A stretch of 64,000 bases of DNA from Rhinolophus ferrumequinum (Eukaryota; Chordata; Mammalia; Chiroptera; Rhinolophidae). The translations under genes and the position numbers were made by a program. The DNA is taken from positions 24,004,173 through 24,068,172 of the forward strand of contig NC_046293.1 of the NCBI RefSeq assembly GCF_004115265.2. Direction: 5' to 3'. How positions within the stretch are numbered: the stretch's first letter is position 1; every line of letters starts with the position of its first letter. The notes below the pieces were generated by a model, which did no database searches, had not been told where the DNA came from, and was given only the letters and a program-made list of their open reading frames with translations. Below, piece by piece: positions 10,301 to 26,259 of this stretch.

Positions 10301-13300
10301 TTTGAGCCCAGATGTCTTGAAGCTGCTGAGGGAGGAAAGTTGAATGGAGAGGCGCAGTGAAGTGTTTCAGCAGCCTGTAGACTGTTCCCCAGAATCTGGG
10401 GCTGCCCTGCTGTCCTTCAGCCTTTACTTCCCTGCCCTACTTAACTTCTCCTTGTCTTACCCGCTGCTGTCTACCCCACCTCAGGACATCCGGCAATATG
10501 TCCTTCGATCCCTGGGGGAGAAGAGACAACTCTACTATGCCATGGAGCACCTGGGGACCAGCTTCAAGGATCCTGTGAGTAACTCCACTTCTCTCCATCC
10601 CACTTCTATGTATAAAGTGCTAAGAATAGCACCTGTCAAATAGTGCTACGTAAGTTGTTTTTTTTTTTGTTGTTGTTATATTATTACAGAGTTTGGTCCA
10701 GCTCCCAGGGGTTTTCCCACCTCTACCTTGCCCTGTGGAAATAGGAGAACCTTAATGTGGTAGTTTAGTCTAACATCAGGGTTTAGGGCTGGACTTGGTG
10801 GGTGATGGTGCTTTTCTTGACTGTTCAGGATCCCTGGACCCCAACAGCTTTCATCCCTGAGAGGCTTAGAGAAAAGCTCAGGTAGGAGATGCCTGTGGTG
10901 GGAGGGGCCTGGCCTGAGCTGGAAGGTGACAGAAAGGGTCCTGGGAGGCTGGGTCTGGGGAAGATGGATCTGGACTGGTCTGTACATCCAACTGAGCATA
11001 TTTCTCACCCCTGAGAGAGGATCAAGAGCAGCGGCCTTGGGATCAGGAGCCTCCACAGCCGAAGCCCTTGACTGACTGGAAGGGTAAGTCCCTGGGAGAG
11101 CAGGAGACAGGGCCTGACAGCTGGGGCTACTGCTGGGCCTGCCTTTAGGGGCCCTCAATCCCCTCTGACTTGCCCCTTCCCTGCAGATGTCCTCCTCCTG
11201 GAGGGAGTAACCTTGACCCAGGATGCAAGACAGCTGAATGGGTCTGAGCGAGCAGTGTTGGATGGTCTGCTCACCCCAGCTGAGTGTGGGGTGCTGCTGC
11301 AGCTGGCCAAGGTAAGAAGACCTATGAGTTAAGTGGCATAGTTGGCTAGTAAGGGACCCTTAGGCACAGCTGCCTGCTCCCTTGCTCTTGGCCTGCCCCC
11401 TGGACTGCCCTCTCTGATTCTCCAGAGGGGACTTACCACTGCCTTACTGCTGTGGACAAATTCCTTTTTCTCTCAACTTAGAGGGTGTGGGGTGGACATT
11501 CTTTACAAAGGAATTTTGCTAGAAATTTATAGGAAGAACAAAACAAAAAAAATCATAAAGACATAAAGAAGTGTGAGTATGTAGGTGAGGATTCTTTGGA
11601 GTTTCATTATTGGCTTGGTGGATGGCTCAGCGGACACACAGGCTTCTTTTTCCATTCATTACATCCCCTCCTAGTTTGGGGTTGAATGATCCATATTCAC
11701 CAGGTTGAGTCTGCCATTTTATGAAGCTTCAGTCCTCATTCTAGGCTAGTGTTCCTTCAACACACACTCTTTGAGTACCTGCTGTGTACTCGAAACTTCT
11801 AGATTTCAGGAAGAGGTAGATGAACACAGATCCTGCATTTGGGAACTCACTGTAGAGAGAAGGAATCAGACGTGGACACACATTATTAGAGTGGGTAGTA
11901 AGTTTGATAAAAGAAGTATGTCCTCCTCCAAATAGAAGCTCCAAAATGCAAAGTCCTCGAAGGCTTGGGTGGGGGGTAGCATTTGAGGTCAATCTTAAGG
12001 ATGAGTTAACCAGGCAGAGAAGGGGAGGAGAGTCAGGCTATGAGGGGTATTCTGGGAATTGTAGTGGAGCACAGGGGTTAAGAGCATGGGTCAGCCCTAC
12101 CAATGACTACCTGTGTGACCTTGGGCAATGTTTTTTAATGTCTCTGAGCCTAGTTTCCTCATCTATAAAATGGGCTAAATACAGTGGTTTTGTCGTAGGG
12201 TCATTGTGAGGATTAAATGAAGTAGAGCATAATTAGGTCTTGGAAGAGTATAGAAAGTGCTCAGTATTAGCTGTCACTATTATCATCAGGCTGTATGTTA
12301 TCCAGAGGTGGTATAGGAGAGAGACCCAGAAGTAGAGGCACAGGAGAGATGGTGAAGGGCCTTCTGTACCCTACCAAGGAGTTTGGACTTTATTTGTAGA
12401 TGGTGGACAGCTTATTGAAGGATTTAAGGAGGGGCTGACTTTCGTGTTCCTGTAGAACCTCCAAGTGTAGAGTCTGGAGTCACCAGCATACTGTAGGACT
12501 GGTAGATCCCTCTAGTGGTAGTGTGGAGAATACAATGAGAGAGGAAAGTAAGGGGGAGACCCTGGGGTGATGCAAAAGTGTCCTTATTTCAAGGGAGTGA
12601 AGAGAGGGGGACAGGTGAGAAATATTTAGAAAATCAAAGGTGGAGAAGTTAAGAACTAAATCTGTGTGGAAGATTATGAAAGAATTGCATCAAGGATAAC
12701 TCCCAAGTATCAGACCTTTCTATTCCTTAATTGCATTAAACTCATTCTGGCCTCAGGACCTTTGCACTTGCTGTTTCTACTGGCTGGAACATTTTTTCTC
12801 TCAGATATTTAAGTGGCTCTTTTATATAATTTGATTTCAACTCAGATTGTCACCTTGTCAATTAGCTGCCTTCTAGCCCTTGCCTAGGCATTCTCAAGGT
12901 TGTAGCCCTGTTTTTATTTTTTTCATAACACTTATCTGAATTGATCTGGTTTGTTTATGTATTATCTGAAAATACAAACCCCATCAAAGCAGGGACCTTT
13001 TCATGTTCACAGTTTTGTCCCTAGTGCCTAGAACAGTGCCTGGCACATAGTAGGTGCTCAGTACAAATTTATTGAATGAATCAATACAAGAATAGAAGGT
13101 TAGATGGCTTGGGTCACATGGTGTCCTCTCACAGATGAGGTTTATATATGGGGTAACTAAGCAGTGACACTTTAACTGAGTTTCAAAAAGCAGACAGAAG
13201 AATAGGTGTCAGGACAGGGACATCCAAATACCAGGAGAGCCCCGGGTGATAATGGTCATGTAGGTAGTTGCGTTATTAGGACACTGCATCAAGGGTTTTC

Positions 13301-16021
13301 ACGTTCTCCAAGAGTGTGTCAAGTGGGAAGATGTCAGAGAGAGATACCTCAGTTGGACCTAGCCGATCAAACTTCCTGCTGGGGTCCTGTTTCCAGAAAG
13401 ACTCCTCTATTCTTGGCTCATCAGGGATGAATGATCAAGCCCTTCCTGCACCCCTTTTCCTGCTGTCCTTACACCCTCAGAGGTCCTTTCCCCACTGTAG
13501 AACATTCTCCAGAGTTCTGTGCACAGGCCCTTCAGCAAGTGGGATTCCGTATCTACCAGAGAGTGACAATATAGACATGAAGATAGTCATTCTCTGGGGA
13601 AGGGCAGCAGCTCAGGAAAAGGAGCCACCAGAGAACTCTGTTCCAGGAAATGGGAGGGTTGGAGGGAAGGTCTTGTAGCCCTGTGGGCAGTGAGGTGGGA
13701 GACAGTCCAGGGCCAAAGGCTACAGTCAACTCCTTCCCTATTTAGGATGCAGCTGAGGCTGGAGCCAGGTCTGGCTATCGGGGCCGCCGCTCCCCGCACA
13801 CCCCCCACGAACACTTCGATGGGCTCACGGTGCTCAAGGCTGCACAGGTGAGAGAGGAGGCACCCATGCCCTGGTCTGATGGAGAAGAGGGCATGCAGGA
13901 GGCTGGATACCTGGGATTGAGTCCTTGAGTCCTCTGCCCAGGGTTGAGGAGGGGGTTCTAAGACCTGAGGGCCTGGGATGTTGTCATGGAGCCAGTTGGG
14001 ACTGATGGACAGAACTGGCTGCTGAGAGACTCCAAACCCACCCTTTCATTGCCTCCTTCCTCTCTGGCCCTTCACTGCACTGCCTACAGTTGGCCCGGGC
14101 TGGGGCTGTGGGCACTCAGGGCGCTAAGCTGCTTCTGGAGGTGAGCGAACGTGTGCGGACCTTGACTCAGGCCTACTTCTCCCCGGAAAGGCCCCTGCAT
14201 CTCTCCTTCACCCACCTGGTGTGCCGAAGTGCCATCGAAGGTAGCTGTCAAGACCCTACTGCTCCTCCCCAACCTCGGCCCCTATGGGTCACTGCACAAC
14301 CTCAGCATCCCCAAACTGTGTGGGGTCATCCTCACTCCTGAAAGACTCTGACTCCCTTTCCCAAGTGGGGGCCTGGCCTTTCTGCCCAGCTGTGACCCCC
14401 GAGCTGCAGGGTGGGTGTGCATGGTGGTGGGTGGGCATGGGGCACGGAGGCATTCACCAGGACGCTTTGCTTCCCAGGGGAGCAAGAGCAGCGCATGGAC
14501 CTGAGTCACCCAGTGCATGCCGACAATTGCATCCTGGACCCTGACACCGGAGAGTGCTGGCGGGAGCCCCCTGCCTACACCTATCGAGATTATAGGTGGG
14601 CAGCCCCTCCAGAGGTCAGGTAGGTGGGCCTGGGTTGGGATCTTACTGCCTCCTGTCTTCTTCTCCCAGTGGACTCCTCTACCTCAACGATGACTTCCAG
14701 GGTGGAGACTTGTTCTTCACAGAGCCCAACGCCCTCACTGTCAGGGTAAGTGGGGTGGGGGAGGGTAGGGGTTGGGATGAGGAGCCCAGCTGTAGGCTCA
14801 GGATTCAAAACAGAAGGTTCCCAGAGGCAAATGCAGGGAAATGGCTGGGGCCACCTTAACCCTTTCCTTTCCTGGCCTCCCCAACCCTCTCCATCGCTTG
14901 TTCAGGGGCTCTCCTAGCAGAGGTTGACTGTGCCCCCCAGGAGATCTCAAAGTGGCCCCTGCAGACCCTGCCTTCAGTGTTTGCCTCATCTCCTAAAAAA
15001 GGGTGGGTGAGCACAGGACCCGAAGTCCCTATTCCAGGTAGAAATTAGGGGTTAGAATTGGGTAGGAGGAGAGGAGCAGTGATTTCTCATTGTCTATTGC
15101 TCTGTCTTAACCAACCACCTCCGTCTCTGCTTATCACCATCAGCTACCTATAATGCAAGCCCTACTTGGGGTGGAAAAAAGTCCCCAAGATCCTTATCCC
15201 CAGTATCGAGAGTCTGGTCCTGAGCTCATTTTCTCAGATTGCTTCACACCCAGTTCAAAGGATAGACAGGAAAAGTCAAGGCATGGGGTTGAGGTGGGGA
15301 GTGGAACCAACAGAAAGCCCTTGATGGAGACATCTTCTCCCTTTGGCTCTAAATCTTCTGTCTTCAGTCTGGCATTTGTGTTTCCCAAGTGGAGGCCAAT
15401 TTCCCATTTTCCCCAAGATGGTCCCTGAATTAAGGAGTGGGAAATGATGGACAAGAGAGCTGACCTTTCAGTGCCCCCTGCCCCATCCTGTTCTGAGAGT
15501 CAGGGCCAAGGTCTCTGAGGGCCTGCCCTTAGAGCCGAACCTGCCCTCATCCCTCAGGCTCAGGTTCGTCCTCGCTGCGGGCGCCTTGTGGCCTTCAGCT
15601 CTGGTGGGGAGAATCCCCACGGTGTGTGGGCCGTGACGCGGGGCCGGCGCTGTGCCCTGGCACTGTGGCACACATGGGCATCTGAGCACAAGGAGCAGGT
15701 GAGGAGGAGCAGGAATAGGAAGTGATGTCTCTCCTAGTGTATGAAGCGTGGACAGGCTGATGGGTGAGGGGCAGGAACTGAGATGACTCAGGGAGGGTCC
15801 TTGGGGCAGGGTGCATGCAGGGTATTGGGTCAGACCGACCTCCCACCTCCCAGGAGTGGACAGAAGCCAAAGAGCTGCTGCAGGAGCCAGAGGAAAAGGA
15901 GGACGAGGAAGAGGAAAAAGAAATGCCCAGCAGAGACCCTTCCCCAGAGCCTCCCAGCTACAGACTTCAGCGGGTCCAGGACAAATCTGAGAAACCGCCT
16001 CGGGTCCGAGAGGAGCTATGA
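6783..16021 (+). CDS. P3H3: P3H3 (LEPREL2), prolyl 3-hydroxylase 3
   Basis: Fifteen coding exons: 6783-7280, 8202-8354, 8711-8912, 8996-9127, 9629-9765, 10485-10574, 10829-10881, 11016-11083, 11187-11311, 13746-13847, 14090-14240, 14478-14595, 14670-14745, 15558-15698 and 15854-16021. They join in frame to 737 residues (human 736). The N-terminus is a leucine-rich signal peptide. A TPR-like Cys-containing region follows, then the 2-oxoglutarate/Fe(II) dioxygenase domain. The His584-x-Asp586 pair and His656 are the likely iron ligands, spaced as in P3H1, with Arg at 663/665 near the 2-oxoglutarate site. An acidic Glu-rich stretch precedes the C-terminal Arg-Glu-Glu-Leu, a KDEL-like ER retention signal. 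The enzyme acts in the ER on procollagen; P3H3 is known to work with lysyl hydroxylase 1. No defect is visible. Confidence 0.96.
9866..10145. mobile_element. Palindromic MITE (Tc1/mariner-like), copy 2
   Basis: Same family as 2678-2967. The left end CTGTGTTTCCCC follows TA at 9864-9865. The right end GGGGAACACGG is its imperfect inverse. The arms share TTTTGGAGCAAAAATTAATA, and the centre again holds a TAATA microsatellite (about 9995-10060). It lies in the P3H3 intron between the fifth and sixth coding exons. Confidence 0.75.
11750..12700. repeat. Ancient interspersed repeat, family not assigned, interrupted by a MIR
   Basis: Phrases such as TTGAGTACCTGCTGTGTACT near the start and GAGTTTGGACTTTATTTGTA near 12380 recur in diverged form at several other places in the window (23730-24390, 32545-32880, 49320-50170, 54535-55560, 58480-58770). 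A MIR lies inside at about 12065-12282. I recognise the type as common to placental mammals but will not name the family from memory. Confidence 0.5.
12065..12282 (+). repeat. MIR SINE
   Basis: This carries the typical MIR core: CTGTGTGACCTTGGGCAA, then TTTCCTCATCTATAAAATGG, GTGAGGATTAAATGA and GTGCTCAGTA. It is in plus orientation inside a P3H3 intron. Confidence 0.85.
12720..13082 (+). repeat. L2 LINE 3' end
   Basis: This matches the end of L2. It has a TGGCCTCAGGACCTTTGCAC-like start, ATAACACTTATCTGAATTG, and a closing block with CTAGAACAGTGCCTGGCACA, TAGGTGCTCAGTA and ATTGAATGAAT. Only the 3' end is present, in plus orientation. Confidence 0.85.
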
Positions 16022-16385
16022 GGGGCTAGCCAGCTCCTTGGGGATGTGGCCACTTGACTTATGAAGGGCTGCCTTGATGCCAGGGCCCACGAGAAGCCCC
16101 CCTGTGACAGAAGCAGAACAGTGAGGTCTCTGTCCCTGTACCCCTACTATTTTGGGGAACACAAGGGCCATCCAACCCTGGTCTCAGAGGACACTGCGCA
16201 GACCAGCCCAGAGCTCACCAGGTCTGGGGAGCCAGGCTTGGCCCCAGCTGATGGACCTCTGGCCCTAGGACTGACAGAAGACATGATGCCTCCCTGGAAA
16301 GAAATGGCAGGAGGTAGGGTCTGACTGCTTCAAATGAGGAGGATGAGGGAAGAATAATAACCCCACTGCCTTCTCCCAGCCTGTC

Positions 16386-16391
16386 AATAAA
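16386..16391 (+). terminator. P3H3 polyadenylation signal (AATAAA)
   Basis: Canonical AATAAA about 365 bases after the P3H3 stop codon. Confidence 0.75.
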
Positions 16392-16439
16392 GAATGAGAA
16401 GATCCCTCAGCCAGGGCCTGTCAAGTGTGTCAGTTTCTG

Positions 16440-17842
16440 TGGCGGTTGGAGGTGGGAGTGGCTATGGCTGGCCTGGGAGGAGACAGGTGTCTTCTGGCCT
16501 CCCAGAGGCAGGGCCACTCAAGCCTGTGATTTGTCAGGGAAATCTCAGCCACCTGCTCCCCTCATGCAAATGAACCCAAACCCCTGACAGCTGCTCCTTG
16601 GGCCTCCCACTCTAAGCCCTATCTTCCCTCTGAGCTTGGCCGAGACTTAGGGCAGCCTGATCCTTCTGACTCTTGCCTTCACAGCCCCAGCAGGACTCCG
16701 TGAGTCATGGGGGCAAGGAGTGGGCCAAACCCCAGATGGGAGCAGGAGATTGGTTTGCCCTCTACTTACAATCCTTTCTCCATCCAGGGTAGGGGCAGGC
16801 CTGTGCATCCTTCTCTCTGAATCCCCTGTACCTCCCCTTCCTCCGTTCCCCCCCTCTCCCAGGATCAGACCCTGGGGCAGGTGGTTGGGGTTTGTTGGGA
16901 AGAAGGATTATCCAGATCAATCCCTTCTAATCTCCCTGTATTCACCAGAACCCTCTTCCCCCACCATCCTGAGCTAAGGGACAGTTTTGGGTATTGACTA
17001 TGGGCCGTCTCTCACTCTCCTATTCTGGCTATTGGACCGGTTGCTAGGTAAGCCCTGACTGCCAAGATCATCGCCATTGGTGGGGGCCAGGGCCTGAGGG
17101 GGTGCTGCAGCTATAGTGGCTACTGCTCCCAAACCCCAACCCTTAATCCTCACAGCTTTGTTCTAATCCCATGGGGCCTGAGGCTCTTCTCTCTGCCTGC
17201 AGAGAGACTTAGCAGGGAAGCACCCCTTCTACCCCTCCTACTCCTAGGGCTTGTTGTGGGGGGCTGCTCCTCTATAGCCCCACACTCCTGCTCCTTCCCC
17301 TCCCCCAGGCTGGGCCCAAGTCTCTGGAAGCCACCCACCTCTCTCCCTGTCCCCTTCCTCCTCCCCTGCCAGCTGATTTCATTGGCCCTACCCTTCTCTG
17401 TCAGTGCCCTCTCCCCCGCCCTCCCCAGAGTGGGGCCAGGCCAGGCCAGCTCCTCTGGCAGCAGAGCCCGGGCAGGTGACAGGCTGGCCTCGCAGCTGAG
17501 GGAGTGAGGAGACGCCTGGGAATCAGAGCTGGAAACCTGGGAGAGGTCCAGTCAGAGTCCAAGTAAGAGGGAGCTGGCCTGGTTCTGTGTTCTGGGGTTG
17601 GGGTCTGCAGGGAGGGGTCGGGCAGCACTGGGGCTGGCTGCACAGGACTCCAAACTTGGAGGGGCTAGTGGGGGACATGGTGCAGTCCACCCAGTCATTT
17701 CCCTGTTGCTTGGAGTGGGCTCCAGCCCTCATGGCAAGTGTGATGTGGGGTGTGAAGGACAGAAGCATGGCCTGCTGGGGCTCCCCCTACACCTAACTCA
17801 TGTTCCTGGCAGGAGCCGGGACGACCCCTCAACCTGTCAGCC
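16440..17842 (+). promoter_or_regulatory. GNB3 upstream region and untranslated first exon
   Basis: This holds the GNB3 promoter. Three CRX/OTX-type cores occur at 16905-16910 (GGATTA, minus-strand TAATCC), 17143-17149 (TTAATCC) and 17163-17170 (CTAATCCC). A donor-like AAG|GTAAGA-type context near 17560 and an acceptor ending at 17812 would give an untranslated exon joined to the exon that carries the start codon. An octamer-like ATGCAAAT lies near 16565. No other gene is seen. GNB3 is the cone transducin beta subunit, so photoreceptor factor sites are plausible. Their function is inference. Confidence 0.45.
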
Positions 17843-22949
<5,107 letters not shown>

Positions 22950-23411
22950 GGAGGCTGCAGAAGGCCATGAAGACACTCAGCTGTGTCCTCCCATGCCCAA
23001 TTTCTTTAAGATTCCTTTCAAGGCTTTCTCCTCTACACCCTAGCTCCTCTGCCATTCCCAGCAAGCTTTCTCCTTTGAGGACTGTGGGGAACATGGGGGT
23101 TGTGCCTTTGGGAGGCAGCATCAGGGACACAGGGGCAGAGAACGGCCCCATCTCCTCCCATTGCCTCCCCTCTCCATAGTCCTGACAGCTTCTCCCATAA
23201 AGAGAAGGACAGCTGACCCCTCCCAGCCCTTGGCAGGCCCAGTAGTCTTCTAGTGTAAGGCCCTAGGCCCTTGGATTTCTCCCCTAGAGCTACTACCTTT
23301 GTCCAGGGTGTAGCCCCGTGACTATGGCTCTGGCACCACCAGAGTCCTGGTCCCCTTCTCCTTCATGCTTTCTCCTTTTTCTACCTTCTTTTTCTCTCCT
23401 AAAGCACCTGC

Positions 23412-23417
23412 AATAAA
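23412..23417 (+). terminator. GNB3 polyadenylation signal (AATAAA)
   Basis: Canonical AATAAA about 460 bases after the GNB3 stop codon. Confidence 0.7.
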
Positions 23418-23729
23418 GTAAATCTCCCTGGTATATCTGTGATGTTTGGCTTCCATCCTACTTCTGTTCCAAAAGGATTCATTTCCCACTTAAGTAATAA
23501 AGTATTATAGGCACAGTGATAAAGGTTGGGTACCAGACAGCTTGTGGGCAGAAAGTAGAGTGGAAGCAGAAGCCCAAGTCTTGTGGGGAAGACCTGAGCT
23601 GGGTCAGGAGAGAAGGTATTCACCACATGGCTGGGGAGCATGTGCACAGCAGTTCACTACAGCCTGCCTATGGTGCGTATGTGTGTGTTTGTACAAGAGG
23701 GTCATGTTGAGAAGGAATCAGATTATAAA

Positions 23730-24390
23730 AGGCCTTGAATGCCAGGCTACAGTCTAGAATTGATCCTAAGAGCAACGGGAACCATTAAAGAGTTTGAGCA
23801 GAGTAGTAATGTGATCAGCTACACTTCTCAGAAAGATGGGCCTAGCAGTAGTGTAGGTTGATGAAAAGGAGGGAGGGGAGACAGGAGGGAATGGAAGGAA
23901 ACAGGTAGGAGGCAGGTGGCAAGACTTATAAGAGCAATAGGACAGACAAAGGGGACAAGGGGAGGGATGGGGAAGAGATTAAAGATGCAGAATCACTAGG
24001 GTTTAGTGACCAAGTGCATAGGTATGGGATATTAAGAGGGAAGGATTCAAAATGATGGCCAAGGTTTGGGTTTGGGCAACTGGGTGGATAATGCTATTAT
24101 TCACAGGGATAAAGAAAAGGGGATGAGACATAGACTTTTGGGGGAAGATCACAAATTCAACTTTAGACAAACTGACTTTGAAGTGCCTGTGGGGCAGCTG
24201 GATAAAGGTCAGCGTTAGATAGAGAGACCTGGAAGTTACCAGAATATAGGTAATTAGTAGCTAATCCCCAGAAGTGAACACCTGGGAAGAGTGAGAGGAA
24301 AGAGCCAAGGACAGAGCCCTGGGCAACACCAGAATTTAAGGAAGGTGCCTATAAGAGGTTTGGAGATATTAGTACGGGGCACTCAGGCCA
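23730..24390. repeat. Ancient interspersed repeat, family not assigned
   Basis: AAAGGCCTTGAATGCCAGGC, GGGAACCATTAAAGAGTTTG and AGCAGAGTAGTAATGTGATC mark the same old repeat type as 11750-12700. It fills the interval between the GNB3 and CDCA3 3' ends. No gene is seen here. Confidence 0.5.
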
Positions 24391-24481
24391 GGGAACATAA
24401 GCTCCCCAGGCTGCCTCTTATATATGGAGGACCTAGTACAAGCTTTAGGTATAACACTTAACATCATTTAAAACTACTTCC

Positions 24482-24487
24482 TTTAAT
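24482..24487 (-). terminator. CDCA3 polyadenylation signal candidate (ATTAAA, minus)
   Basis: TTTAAT on plus reads ATTAAA on minus, about 180 bases after the CDCA3 stop. It is a common variant signal; I saw no canonical AATAAA on minus nearer the stop. Confidence 0.35.
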
Positions 24488-24664
24488 ATACAAGAAACAT
24501 ATAAGACACAAAGAAAGCCCAAGAAAGCTCTCAGTTCCAGAGTTGGTAGTTTAGGGTGGAGTCAAAGAAAATGAGCCTTTCCAGTGTCCCAGGGAAAGAA
24601 GGGGTGAGAGGACGTGGACTATCACTAGATCCCTGGTGAGCACAGGGCTGGGGCCGCACACAGC

Positions 24665-26259
24665 CTAGTTCTCTACCAAGGCAAAGTGCTGGTTTTCCTT
24701 GTCATGGTCCTGGCCTTGTTCCCATGCTCGTCCTCCAGTTCTCAGAAGTCGTCCAGTTCCCAGAATGGCCCCATCCTTTAGTTCCCTAACATTTTCACTC
24801 AGGGGAGAAGGTCGCTTACCCTGCAAAAGGCAGTGTGGAAGTTGGAGGGTGAGAGGTTCTTCAGGAGATGGAAGATCAGGTGAAAGGGCCTCCCACGCTC
24901 TATATCAGCTTTCCTAGTAATGGCTTTCACCCTCTCTCCCTTTACCTGTCGTGGTGTCAGAGACCCGGGGGAGTTGTCGTCCTGCAGGATGGTGAGGGGC
25001 GATCTCCCTAGCACCTTGCTGTTTGATTTCCGTCTATTGCACTTAGAACCTAGGGGGGTAAGGAGTTAAAGCAAAGAGCTAAAATTAGGGGCTTACAGTT
25101 TATTCCTCTTAAACGATCTGTGGACATTATCCCATAACATGATCCCAAGTCTCTTCCGTATACCTTGCCCTTAGATTCTGTACCTGAAGATCGGGGTGTC
25201 TCGGCGTCTCTCAAGGGCTTGTCTGAGCCCTGGCTGGCCATAGGGGTTTCTGAGGGCTGTCCTGTTTCCTCCTCAGAAAACACCTGCTTGGAGGGGAGTT
25301 CAGTCTGACTCCAAGGTGGCATCTGGTCCTCAAGGGAAAACTGGGTGCCCAGAGGCAAGTCCAGCTCAGAAGATGAAGGTACCTCTAGGTGCAGAACAGG
25401 CTCTGGGGGAAGGCTCGGTCTGGGGCCTTTGGTCTCAAGTACTTCACTCAGCTGTTTCACCAATGGGCTTGGGCAAGGCTCTAGAGGGAAGAAGTGAAGT
25501 GAGACAAATACTTCAGCAAGGAGGAAAAGATACAGGAGCCTTAGGATTCATGTCCTGATGTGTGAGGAGTTGGGAAGAGGGAAAACAAGGTGAGAGGGAA
25601 CAAAGTGTAGGGAAAAGAGTAAGATGTGCTTAAAGCAAGAGGATGGAGGCCCCTTTAAGAAGGAGCCCTGAGAGGCTTGCTTCACTGACCCCACCCAAGG
25701 ATGCTGGCTGACAGTCTTATCAGAATTCCCGGGGCCCAACACTTACCTCCATTGCTGGTCTTCATAGGTGTCCGTGCAATGCCAAGAGTAGGAGAGCGGG
25801 GATCTGAGCCCTGGGCCTGATTAGGACCCTCCAGCTGCTCCCCTGCTGATAAGTTTGGCTGTGGAGAGCTCTCCACCTGTCAAGATCAAAGGCTAGAAAA
25901 GTCTGGGCCCTGAATTTCCTTCCCTCCCAAGTCTCCACCCTTTGGCTGATGTTCCAGGGAGGAATTGCCAAGGCCTTCAGACATTCAACCTACCCTACTT
26001 AGTGAAATGAGAATGTGGAAAATAAAGCCTCAACGGAGGGGGGTGGGAGGCAAAGTGGGGGCTCTCTTAGAATCACATTAGGCAGAGGCCTAAGAATTCA
26101 CACAGTTTCTCTGCCTAGCCCCCACCCGGCCCAGAGTACCTGGATGGGAGTGCGCTGGATGCCGGCCGTAGGTGAACGCGGGTCTGCCACTCTTGCCAGA
26201 TGCTTGTTGTGCAGCGGAGGCCGCGCTGGAGTGACTGGCACGCTCTTGGCTGAGCCCAT
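24665..26259 (-). CDS. CDCA3: CDCA3 (TOME-1), cell division cycle-associated protein 3
   Basis: Five coding exons on minus, in coding order: 26259-26140, 25876-25747, 25480-25184, 25049-24946 and 24820-24665. They join in frame to 268 residues, equal to human. The start is Met-Gly-Ser-Ala-Lys-Ser-Val. Two repeats of the form Asp-Pro-Arg-Ser-Pro...Arg-Thr-Pro lie in the N-terminal third. The middle is acidic and Ser/Pro-rich. A KEN box, the APC/C-Cdh1 degron, lies at residues 258-260 near the C-terminus. The protein has been described as an F-box-like adaptor that promotes mitotic entry by driving Wee1 degradation, and it is itself cell-cycle regulated. The acceptor of the third exon could be read two ways; I chose 25480 because it keeps frame. 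Confidence 0.95.

Noticed and set aside
23750-24390. Possible extra gene between GNB3 and CDCA3
   Set aside because: The stretch matches a recurring ancient repeat and lacks a coherent frame.
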